A DNA stretch of 64,000 nt, from contig NC_079516.1 in the NCBI RefSeq assembly GCF_000801105.2, positions 44,186,908 to 44,250,907 on the forward strand, in the 5' to 3' direction. Origin of the DNA: Raphanus sativus (lineage: Eukaryota; Streptophyta; Magnoliopsida; Brassicales; Brassicaceae). The notes below the pieces were generated by a model. That model saw only the letters and a list, made by a program, of their open reading frames with translations, had not been told where the DNA came from and searched no databases. Below, piece by piece: positions 33,623 through 43,101 of this stretch (within the stretch, counting starts at the first letter, position 1; each line of letters begins with the position of its first letter). The position numbers were made by a program, and so were the translations under genes.

Positions 33623-34606
33623 ATGTTGAGGAGAGAAATGCTTGGTTGTTGTAAGGTTTACATATCCGAAGCGCGGAATAAGACTGCTCTTGAAGCCATC
33701 GAGAGAGCCGCGAAGCGTTTTCCACCAGCCGCGATTGTCAACAAGTTTGAAGACGCTGCTTATGGCAGGGTTGGTTACACTCTTGTCTCCGATCTAGCTC
33801 ACGAGGGGTCTTCTTCTTCTTCTTCTTCTCCCCTGAAGAGCGCGGTCTTTGCGATGGTTAAGACCGCTCTCGACACGATCAACCTCGAGTTGCACTGTGG
33901 GTCCCATCCCCGGCTTGGAGTGGTCGACCACATTTGCTTTCACCCTTTGTATGAGACCTCTGTTGACCAAGTTTCTGCCGTCGCCACTTCCTTGGCAAGG
34001 GATATCGGCTCCATTCTCAGAGGTTAGTACTTTATGGAGGACATTATTCAATATTCGTAGACTGGTATTTATATGACCCACTACCATTTTTGTGCAGTTC
34101 CTACATATCTATATGGAGCAGCTCATGAGGAGCAGTGCACGTTGGATTCCATTAGAAGGAAGCTGGGGTACTTCAAGGCGAACAGGGAGGGCCAGGAATG
34201 GGTAGGTGGGTTGGAGCTGGAGGTGGTGCCGGTCAAGCCAGACGCAGGGCCACAGGAGGTGAGCAAAGCGAAAGGGGTTGTAGCGGTTGGGGCGTGCGGG
34301 TGGGTTAGTAACTACAACGTGCCAGTCATGTCAACTGATCTCAAGGCGGTGAAGAGAATGGCGAGGAAGGCAAGCGAGAGAGGAGGAGGCTTGGCTTCGG
34401 TGCAGACGATGGCTCTGGTGCACGGGGAAGGAGTCATAGAGGTCGCTTGTAACTTGTTGAATCCAAGCCAAGTCGGAGGAGATGAAGTTCAGGGACTGAT
34501 CGAGAGGCTTGGCAAAGAGGAAGGTCTGCTTGTGGGAAAAGGGTATTATACGGATTATACAGCCGACCAGATTGCTCAAAAGTATAAGGAGTTGCTCATC
34601 AGTTGA
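33623..34606 (+). CDS. Formiminotransferase N-domain protein
   Basis: Two exons (33623-34022 and 34098-34606) join in frame to 302 residues. The product covers the N- and C-subdomains of the glutamate formiminotransferase fold (CCKVYISEARN, FEDAAYGRVGYTLV, HPRLGVVDHICFHP, VPTYLYGAA, VGACGWVSNYNVPV, SVQTMALVHGEGVIEVACNLLNP). There is no cyclodeaminase domain, as in the plant proteins. Folate binding is inferred from the family; the plant substrate is uncertain. It matches At2g20830 (recalled). An AG acceptor directly before the start (about 33609-33610) suggests an intron in the leader. A serine run (S7) marks a variable loop. Confidence 0.88.
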
Positions 34607-35821
34607 TTTAATACATGAGTTGTTTGCGTTCAAGATAAAGACAATTTGAAAGTCAAAAACAATGTTGTTGTCATTCCCAACATCCATCTTATAGAATACT
34701 AATTCGATTTTGCGGTTGCGTATTTCTATGTTGTATTATGATGAGCATAAATTCAAACTAGCAGATATTTAAAACTGAAAATGAAACTCATGATAGTTCC
34801 ATTAGGTGAGAGACCAAAAGAAAAATCCCATCATTGGTGCTTTGTACCAAAACTAAGTGTATGTATAATATGCCTACATGTTCCTCGTATTCAGTCAGCA
34901 TTACAAATATCTGCGTTAAGGTGTGCACATTGGAGTATATGAACACATCTGTGACTGAAAAAAAAAACTGGTAAATCGGTGAAACCTCGGAGATATGTGA
35001 ATGCGTGAGATCGCCTGTTGTTTCTCTTAACATTTTTTACTTAGCGTATATATCATGATAGCGACAGGATTACTGCGTTGCAACTTAATACGTTTTCTTT
35101 AGTTGGATGAATATTCATCAACTAATATGCTTGTTTCGCCTGGTGAATCGCTTCTCTTCTTGATGATTCAGTGTGCTTCGTATATATATTCAGTCTACCA
35201 TATTTTTGCCAGTAGTGATCATCTAAATAAACAGATCTGATTCTACAATATTATGGTAGACACGTAAACGCCTGCTGCCTTCGAGAAGCATTCTGAGAAA
35301 GAAACATCTAGAAACTGTGTGGGTGATCATTGAGGGAGTCAAGGTTACGAATTGAAAAACAGTGCTCCTCATTGGTGACTGGAGAGAACGTATATGAATA
35401 AAAACAACTGAAAAGAGTTGTGATTGGAAAGCAATAGGAGAAAATGCCTAATTTCAACTCCAAATAGTACAATACACAAGGCCAGAGATGGACAACTAGC
35501 AGCAACATTTGGATCATTCAAACACGGTGGATATAGATGTATAGGAAGTGATTTAATATCATCCAAAACCAAACAAGTAGAATTGCTAAAACCTTGATAT
35601 GTTTCCAAAGCATAGGGAAATTATGAAACAGAATCATCAACCGGAGTCAAATGATTAGGATCTCAAAAGGTGATTTAACGATGCATATTATTATTGTTCA
35701 AAGAAAACAAACAAGTAATTGCTGGTTTTGATAACAAGACCAGTCACAAGGTGCTGAAAGTGAAAGTAAAATGAACGAGGAAGAAGACCTCCTCCCTTGT
35801 CTTTTCCCAGTGATGATAAAA
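34607..35821. other. Intergenic region, 1.2 kb, no gene recognised
   Basis: AT-rich sequence between a plus-strand and a minus-strand gene (convergent). No reading frame or repeat with recognisable identity. Confidence 0.45.
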
Positions 35822-36431
35822 TCATTGTCCAGCCTCGACAGGCTTCTGCAAAGACCATCAAAACATATGTATAAGAAAGGGGTAAGAGGAATAGAGAGCC
35901 GCTTTTGTTAAAGGAAGAAGAGCAAAGCAGTTACCTCTCCTTTGCCACCGGTGAAGAGCTTGTATCCACTGTAGAAAAGCGTGCCCCAGCCAGCTAGCGA
36001 AATAAGCACAAACTGCAGAGAAGAAAGGAATCATCATCATCATCAACTCATCATGGCTTTTAAAAAATAAAACAGAAGAGGAGATATGAAACACGTACAT
36101 GCTCCTCTTTCCAGTTTCCAGGGTTCGTGGGCTGTTTCCAGAAGTCAACCTTGGTAGATCCATGGTGATCTGCAACATTCTCGTTTTTTTTAGATTCAAT
36201 CGAAACAAACAATCAAACGGATTAATCAAACATTTCTCCACGATCTAAGGGAGTTAATCAGATGGTGAAAGAAATTACGAACGCAATCATTAGATCAAAG
36301 TAAATATTGGAAGAGAAAAGAAGAAAAGTACCAGCGGCGCCGGCGAGACCACGACGCTGACAAACAGAGGCGGGGACACGTGCAGATTGAATCTGAGCTA
36401 GGTTCATGGCTCGGCGAGCGAACGACGCCAT
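35822..36431 (-). CDS. Small predicted mitochondrial membrane protein, function unknown
   Basis: Four exons (36332-36431, 36099-36169, 35935-36012, 35822-35845) join in frame to 90 residues. The N terminus is basic and free of acids (MASFARRAMNLAQIQSARVP), a likely mitochondrial presequence, ending before GLAGAADHHG. One hydrophobic segment (FVLISLAGWGTLFYSGYKLF, about 58-77) can cross a membrane. The WKQPTNPGNWKEEH stretch and small size resemble accessory subunits of respiratory complexes, but I cannot assign it to one. It matches the Arabidopsis gene at this position, At2g20820 (recalled). It is divergent from clathrin light chain with 436 bp between starts. Confidence 0.85.
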
Positions 36432-36867
36432 CGTTCTCGACTTCTGATTTAGGGTTTTCAGGAGAGATTGGGAGAAAGGAAGAGATCAAGTGAGTGACAC
36501 ATCAACCAACACGAGGCCTTTTTGTTGTTTCAAGCATCGAAAAACGGCGTCGTACTGTGAGTTTGGTCAGGCAACACAGAAACCTCCTTCTCCACCAGAG
36601 GCTTCTACCGAAACAGAGAAAAGAGGAAACGTCGTCGTTTCGAACGACGTAGTCAGTTGCACGTTTTGGTCAACGTGCCCTATTCTAATGGAAAAAGAAA
36701 ATAAGGAAAGTAAATCAGATCTGATGCAACACTTTGAAGAACGACGTCGTTTAGAGTTCCGTATAAGGCTTGTCTCTATATTTCTCTTTCTTGTAAAATC
36801 AAAGCACCGATCGATCATTTCATAAAGTCAAGAGAAAGAAGCAAAAACTCATCTTTTGCATTTTGCC
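36432..36867. promoter_or_regulatory. Divergent promoter with ACGACGTCGT-type motif cluster
   Basis: This 436-bp stretch separates the start codons of two divergent genes, so it likely serves both. It holds repeated near-palindromes built on CGACGTCGT or CGTCGT: aacggcgtcgtac (about 36543), gtcgtcgtttcgaacgacgt (about 36631-36650) and gaacgacgtcgttta (about 36739-36753). A tctatatttctc TATA-like word lies near 36775 on the clathrin side. Confidence 0.45.
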
Positions 36868-38129
36868 ATGGCGACGACTTTCGAAGACGGAGACTTCCCG
36901 GCGGCGGCTCAGACCCATTCTCCGACCGAACACGACGATTCATTCATGAGCTACGAAAACTTCTCCTCCGAAGCCCCACCGCCATCTGGTGGTGGCTTCT
37001 CCTCCTTCAACGGTGACGGATCTGAAAATCCCGCCTCTCCCAACAACGGCTACGGATTCGCCGCCGCTGATGCTTCCTCCCCAAACGGAAACGGCGACGC
37101 GATCTTCGCCTCCGACGGGCCCACTCTTCCAGATCCGAACGAGATGCGGGAAGAGGGTTTCCAACGCCGTGAGTGGCGCCGGTCAGTCTTCTAGATCTCT
37201 CTCTCTCTCTCCTTTTTTTTATCTTAGGAAAGTTTTGGACTTTATCATTTGGTCGTGTAGTGAAATGTAATAAATAGATATTAGAGTATGCTTTTCATTT
37301 ATCACTCTCGTTTGAAATGTATAGATACTATATATACGAATGAGTCTCTCAGTGTGTGAATTTTGATGTTTTTTTCGCACCAATTTGGTTTTAAGTCAAA
37401 ACGCACTTCACCTGGAGGAGAAGGAAAAGAAGGAGAAGGAAATGCGGAATCAGATCATAGCTGAAGCTGAAGAGTACAAGAAGGCTTTCTATGAGAAGCG
37501 AGAGAAGACCATCGAGACCAACAAGGCTGATAACCGCGAACGCGAGAAGGTAAATCAATCAATCATGCGATTCAATTCAATATTGCAGCCATATTGAAAC
37601 CTCTCTCTCTCTCTTGCAGCTGTATTGGGTGAACCAAGAGAAGTTCCACAAAGAAGTTGACAAGCACTACTGGAAAGCGATCGCGGAGCTGATCCCGCGT
37701 GAGGTTCCCAACATTGAGAAGAAGAGAGGGAAAAAGGATCCCGACAAGAAACCTTCAGTGAATGTTATCCAGGGCCCTAAACCTGGGAAGCCTACTGATC
37801 TAGGGAGAATGAGGCAGATATTCTTGAAGCTCAAGACTAATCCACCACCCCACATGATGCCTCCTCCTCCTCCAGCCAAGGACGCGAAAGATGCCAAAGA
37901 TGGTAAAGATGCAAAAGGTGAGAAGAAGGACGCCAAAGATGTCAAAGATGGAAAACCCGCCGCAGAGACAAAGGCGGCAGAGGAAAAACCTGCATCACCT
38001 GCCAAGGACGCAAGTGCTGAAACAACAGCGAAACCTGAGGCTGCCACTGCTGCTGCTGCTGCTGCTGCTGCTGGCTCGGGAGAGGGGGAAAAGCCTGTGG
38101 CTGAGGCTGAAGGAGCCAAGGCAGAGTGA
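36868..38129 (+). CDS. CLC1: Clathrin light chain
   Basis: Three exons (36868-37181, 37396-37549, 37620-38129) join in frame to 325 residues. The N-terminal third is acidic and Gly/Ser-rich; the central region (about 105-160, [28 protein letters not shown]) is the conserved coiled coil that binds the clathrin heavy chain; [20 protein letters not shown] continues it. The tail holds [23 protein letters not shown] and then low-complexity DAKD/KDGK repeats and an alanine run. Light chains regulate coat assembly in endocytosis and trans-Golgi traffic. It matches At2g20760 (recalled). The third exon acceptor follows a CT microsatellite. An upstream in-frame ATG at 36856 is possible, but the family start is at 36868. 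Confidence 0.93.
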
Positions 38130-40490
38130 AAGAAAAGGGTGTGTTAGCATTACTGTTGGAGGGGGGGGTTGGGGGGATAAATTGGTATTGGAGTTACAGT
38201 AGCTGCGGGGCAAAATAAGAAGAGGTTAACATGTGCACATAGAAGCTCTATTGGGGGATCTCTATGGCACACCATTTCTTCTTCTGGAGAGAGAAAGAGA
38301 TAATCTTAGTCCTTCCTTTTGGTTTTCTATTTTTATTCATTATTTCTTTTGTTGTGCAAAATTTGGTGATGAGGATATTGTCTGGGATTATTCATTTTAC
38401 TTCCACGTTATTACATTTTTATAAGACTTGAGAAATACAGTTACAGGTTGTCGGATTGGATGAGTAATATATTGATTATGTGGTGTTGTCTGCCAATAGG
38501 TTGGTGGCAAGAGTGTCGTGATTGAGTGTCATGTGAACCATCTTTTACATTGTGGGAACTTAATGGGACACCACGCATTGGTGAGGTCTAGTTCTAAGAT
38601 ATGTATGAGACTCATTCGTAAGAGAAATTGACAACACATTTGAGATATTTATTACTCTGGAAGTGGGCGAGGTGAGGCAAAAGAGTTGGAAGAGAAGATT
38701 TCTTATTACATTTGTACAGATGAGATATGCATGTGTGCATTAGCAAAAATTGGTGAAAGATATTATTAACTACAGTAAAAAAAAATCGAGATTGGTATAT
38801 ATAGATATGGTAATGCTTGAATCAAAGTGTGAAAAGTCATATTGCCTTGTTGAATTATATGAGACTACCAAGTCATACTAGATGATGAGGGTATCAAATC
38901 AATATAAACACTTCATATTAAATTATTTAGAATCTATAGCAATCTCAATTAATTCCTTCTCCAAAATTTTCGAGTTGGACTTTATTCACTCCCTCCCATG
39001 TGCTCACAAGGCAATAATGAGATAATATTGGTTGGTGTTAGATGATTTAAGCCTTTTCCAACGAATACGTAAACTAACCACCTAAACACGACTTCATAAG
39101 TAGAATCTGTAACAGCGATGAATATCAAAAAATGTGATGGTGGTAGCTAGTAGGGGGGTCACTGCTGTGTTTCTGAGACGGAAAACACTAATTAAATAAC
39201 GCAGGACCAAGTAAAACCGAATTAATTTTTGTTTTTAACCAGTCTGTTATATAATCCGTACTGAATACTAATAGGTCTATAACACTTCCTAGATGTTCCC
39301 GAAGAGTGTGAATAGATACTTGTGGAAGCACTTGACATGAGAAAAATGTCGGCACTCATCACGTATTCTAGTCTTTAAAATGCGAGTACATTCCCATGTG
39401 TATATGTTAGATATCTGTATCCAAGATTGGGCTTTGGAGTGAGATAGATGCAAATAAGAAGCCAAAGTAATCTAACAACAAGTAGTCCTAACAGATTATC
39501 TCTTACATAACCTAACAGCTATCATTTACCAGACAATACACTGTTTGTCAAAACAACTTAGATACCAAAAAAAAAAAACTTAGATACCAAGGAAGGTGGG
39601 AAGGGGAAGGTGACATTGCCTAATGAACCAATCAAGCGATAACGTATGGACCACATTCGCTCTTTACATGTTTTGTCTGCATGTTCCTCTCTGTTTTGGT
39701 TGTTTCTCCATGGTTGCCCGCATCCTCCACCAGCCTCTTCTTGATCCTTGGACCCCGGTGAGTCATTTTCCTACGTTTCCTCTTGGCTAAGTTGGAACGG
39801 TTTTACAAATCATGGTGCGGGGAAGTCTAGTCATAATCAATAATCATCTCTGCTCTTACTTTTCATCCTTTATTTTCTTACTGAAAATTATGGTGTGGCT
39901 ACAAAGTACAGGTGGTATCGCTTGTGTTTCTCCACTTTCAGTGACACTCTTCCTGCTCAAGAGCACTGCTAAGCCTCAATCAACTTTGCAGCAGTTCACT
40001 TTGAGGGGAGGATCTGGTACAGCTGTTTGGGATAAGATGCGTTTTAGGGAGGGGAGGGGGGTGTTAGTACAGCTGGTCATGTAACTTAGCGTCGTCGGTG
40101 GTCGTGCATTCCTTCTACAACGCCTTAACACTCCTCCATGCGTTACGTTCTTAACCGCCTCCACAACCAAAGATGAGAGAGAGAGAGATAGAGAGTTGGT
40201 TGGGGTATTTCACATGTCGGTAACGTCATATCTTTTATTTCTTTTTTTAAGAAGACATCGTATAGAACCATGTGGATTTGTTCCACTAAACAAACCAACG
40301 ATATTTTTTCACTTAATGGAAGTGTATTAATTAAGAAAAAGATGATAAAAGGGATTTTTGCTCAAACTCAAAGCATGATGATAGGTTTTAGATTATACAA
40401 AAAGAAGATATTAGTAGACGAATTACCTGTCAGCTCCAACTTGTACCCACAAAAATAAAACATAGTTTAGAAATAATTAAAAGCACCTTC
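38130..40490. other. Intergenic region, 2.4 kb
   Basis: No gene accepted. A G-rich run (gggggggggttggggggat, about 38160-38178) lies in the likely clathrin 3' UTR. Around 39710-40090 there is exon-like sequence (an ATG frame MVARILHQPLLDPWTP before GTGAGT at about 39760, then a frame after an AG at about 39910) that I cannot identify. Confidence 0.4.
39556..39590. repeat. Micro-insertion of poly(A) with 13-bp target duplication
   Basis: acttagataccaa occurs at 39556-39568 and 39578-39590, with only nine A residues between. Either a retroposon tail insertion or a slippage product. Confidence 0.5.
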
Positions 40491-40493
40491 AAA

Positions 40494-40584
40494 TACAACA
40501 GAGACAGCTTATCTTAGCTAAGCTGTATTTAATTAACTCTAAACTCTACAACAGAGACAGCTTATCTTAGCTTAGCTGTATTTA
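40494..40584. repeat. 38-bp tandem direct repeat
   Basis: The 38-bp segment at 40494-40531 recurs at 40547-40584 with one mismatch (ttagctaagc versus ttagcttagc). Each copy contains a small palindrome around agcttaatcttagct-like words. It lies about 110 bp before the small peptide gene and may be part of its promoter. Confidence 0.7.
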
Positions 40585-40693
40585 TTTGTGGGCACAAGCC
40601 AAACTTTAATTCTACATTATTTATTTTTATCTCTGGTTATTAGAAAGAGAAGAAAGAGAGAGAGAGAAAGAAGGTATCCAAAGTAGGAAGAAG

Positions 40694-40822
40694 ATGGGAG
40701 CATTTGAGGATCAGGTGAAGATGAGGGCGACAGAGCTGAAGCATCTATTCAAGAAAAGTATCAAAGTCGTTGGCAAATCTTGCAAGAAGGGTTGGTCCAA
40801 AGTCAAGAACCTTCGTCGCTAA
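40694..40822 (+). CDS. Small basic peptide, 42 residues, unknown
   Basis: A short frame runs from ATG at 40694 to TAA at 40820. The product starts MGAFEDQVKMRATELKHLFK and is strongly basic in its second half (KKSIKVVGKSCKKGWSKVKNLRR), with spacing that would make an amphipathic helix; there is one cysteine and no signal peptide. It follows a GA-rich leader (about 40645-40680) and precedes a T-rich 3' UTR-like region, as in a real short gene. The MGA start could in principle be N-myristoylated, but this is speculation. I do not recognise the family. Coding status is uncertain. Confidence 0.45.
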   Translation: MGAFEDQVKMRATELKHLFKKSIKVVGKSCKKGWSKVKNLRR

Positions 40823-41272
40823 TCCCTCTTCTCCTCCTCCTCCATCTTTGCGTCTTGTGTTTTCTTTTTACTTCTTACACTAAAAGTTTTGCCTTCTTCT
40901 TCTTCATACTTTTGTGGGTTTTGCATTTATCCAAGTCTTCTCATCATTTTGTAATTTATGTGTTTCTCTTCGTTCTTTTCTTCTTCGCCTTAATTACTTA
41001 TTTTGGTTGGATGTGAACACCTTTTCCATCAGTGGATAAGATCTACTTCTTAACACTCCAGAAGAATTTACACATCTTTTTAGTTATTGAATTCCTTTTT
41101 TGATCAAAGGATATAATTATTCATTTCCTGAACCATGAAAAAACTATGTTCTGTTTGACAAGAAATAAAATGAAGATACAGTATTTGAAAATTATAATAC
41201 TTCTCCATCAATTTTAGTTCAAAGATGTAAACAGCCTAATTTTCAAATCATATTTAAGATGTAAACATTTGA

Positions 41273-41313
41273 AAAAGGAAGAAGATTTTTACCCAAAAAA
41301 AAGGAAGAAGATA
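41273..41313. repeat. Micro-insertion with 15-bp direct repeats
   Basis: aaaaaggaagaagat occurs at 41273-41287 and 41299-41313, with ttttacccaaa between. Part of the A run may belong to the insertion tail. Confidence 0.45.
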
Positions 41314-41418
41314 TTTTGAACATATGACCATTTTTTGGGACAGATTTGAACACATGGACTAAAACTTTTTAGCAAACAAACAATTCCATAACATCGGGCG
41401 GGTAATATTAAACTTTAA

Positions 41419-41494
41419 TGGGCCGACATGGGCCTCTCTACGCGGCGCTAATTACCACACAGTTGCGACCATATAAGAAAGGATCCTAGGGTTT
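41419..41494 (+). promoter_or_regulatory. snoRNA-type promoter: two site II elements, TATA, telo-box
   Basis: Two TGGGCC site II motifs (41419-41424 and 41429-41434), a TATA-like atataag (41471-41477) and TAGGGTTT (41487-41494, the telo-box AAACCCTA in reverse) lie in this order. Site II plus telo-box is known in plants as the signature of promoters of ribosomal protein and snoRNA genes. No protein gene follows; instead three C/D-box snoRNA candidates do. Confidence 0.6.
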
Positions 41495-41759
41495 TAGAAG
41501 AGCGGAAAAAGATGTCAAACAAACTATATATGGTGGCGCAGAGAAGAAAAACAAAACATAACCAGTTAGCGTTTTGATTACAGTTCCCGTTATGAGTAGC
41601 AAAGATTTGTTTATCTGTTTGCTTTCTTATGATTTTTCTCTCCTTTCGTCTTTCAGTTATAGGCTTCTGTTGATCGAGTCTCTCAAGCTCGTAAAGATAG
41701 TGATATAGATGACGTTGCTACGAATATTTTATTGCGAAACTTTTGTTATTAGATGAATC

Positions 41760-41845
41760 AGCCGGTGATGATTGAAAAAGTTTGCCTACATTGTTTGATT
41801 TTACCACTGAAATGGAAACTTGAATCCTATATTCACTCTGAGGCT
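41760..41845 (+). ncRNA. C/D-box snoRNA candidate, copy 1
   Basis: Terminal stem agcc/ggct encloses a C box GTGATGA (41765-41771) and a D box CTGA (41838-41841). Internally tttgcctacattg is followed by a D'-like TTGA. The guide would sit directly before D'. Sequence outside the boxes and guide differs from the other two copies, as expected of a diverged paralogue. Confidence 0.6.
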
Positions 41846-41913
41846 CGTTCATCCTTTTTTTTTTTAATTTAGTTAGGGTCATAGTGATCTATAGGATCTT
41901 TCTCTCAGTGTCA

Positions 41914-41991
41914 AGCCTATGACGATTCAAAATTTGCCTACATTGCTTGATTATCCAATGATATCTATTTAAAATAATTCATTCCGAGGCT
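41914..41991 (+). ncRNA. C/D-box snoRNA candidate, copy 2 (degenerate)
   Basis: Terminal stem agcct/aggct encloses a weakened C box ATGACGA (about 41919-41925) and a weakened D box CCGA (about 41984-41987). The guide tttgcctacattg before a TTGA D'-like box is intact. The degenerate boxes suggest a decaying copy. Confidence 0.4.
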
Positions 41992-42050
41992 TACCTAGTT
42001 TTGTTTTCTTAGAAGAGAGTTGCATTTGTATTTTCTTCTCTTGTTGATAG

Positions 42051-42145
42051 AGGCTGGTGATGATGTATCATATCTTTGCCTACATTGCCTGATCAAAGCT
42101 ATACGGCTTTGAGCAACTGAGTGAATGATAAACTCTTCTGAAGCC
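42051..42145 (+). ncRNA. C/D-box snoRNA candidate, copy 3
   Basis: The best copy. Terminal stem ggct/agcc, C box GTGATGA (42057-42063), guide tttgcctacattgc followed by a perfect D' box CTGA (about 42089-42092), a C'-like tgaatgata, and a D box CTGA (42138-42141). It shares the guide with copies 1 and 2. From memory the guide is complementary to a stretch of plant 25S rRNA (CAATGTAGGCAA), where it would direct 2'-O-methylation. Confidence 0.65.
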
Positions 42146-43101
42146 CAATCATCAAGTCTTGCTATATTGTTTTGCTCTTATTACTTTTGAATTTGTTGAT
42201 CTTAGAGACTTTCTACATATGTTTGTTAAAGTCCTTTCCCCCTTTTTTTTGAACAACGTACTTTCAGTTCTGCTATAGATACTCTAGCTAAATTTATTCT
42301 TTTTCCCCGAAAGATGTTTTGTTAGGATTCTTATAGTCGGTTGGTTGCTGTGCTGTGGTCTTCATCTCAAATTTGTGGAGCGTGGATTGTATCAGGAGAT
42401 TCGGATCGTTAGCAAGTTGATTAATCACCGCAAATAAATGCATGTATTCCTTTTCGTATTTATTCTCATATCCGACTTCAGTTGTACACTTCTTATATGG
42501 GAGTTTTTGGATCCAAGAACTATAACACTCATGTCTTCTTGTCCTCTTAAGAACATGTTCCATGTATAAAGTTCGTTTGTGTTGTATCTCTTCATCAAAA
42601 GTATTATCTCGTTCTTCTGTTTTATCATGTACACTTAAGAATCCATTCTCCGATGGATTATTGGGTTTATTAGACAGAGGAACTGATCATCATTACTCGA
42701 TGATCTACTTTTATTTTATTTTCACAGCACCTACGTTTTTGTGTAAAACAGAGGTCAATATCCATCTTACATAGAACTCTATCGTTCTTTTCCTGTAACA
42801 AACCAATACAACTATAACACAAGACAAGTTTCCTAGCCCAACAGCTAGAAGATGCTCTTCAGTGCAGACTAGATATCGCCTTAAAATACAAAATGGAAAT
42901 GCTCGATCGAATAACAACCACAAAAAGCTAAGGCTGTAATGAAAATACCGCAAAATGAACGGGGCCAAAGTTAGAATAAACAAAAGGATAAATATTACAA
43001 ATTTGCAATTGACATCGTCTTAAAAACCCCCAAGTAAAATTAATCTCAAGCTTCTACTGTTTGTATAAGTTAAGTGCAAAATTCTCTCATCATTATCATA
43101 A
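42146..43101. other. Intergenic region downstream of snoRNA cluster
   Basis: No further box C/D unit found by eye; H/ACA RNAs cannot be excluded without folding. The last 350 bp are the 3' flank of the mannanase gene. Confidence 0.35.

Noticed and set aside
39710..40090. Exon-like sequence with ATG, GTGAGT donor and a downstream open frame
   Set aside because: I could not identify any family or a consistent spliced frame. It may be a relic or non-coding, so it is mentioned only in the intergenic entry.
41581..41760. A possible fourth snoRNA before copy 1 (gtgatat...gatgacg words)
   Set aside because: No matching D box or terminal stem and no shared guide could be found.
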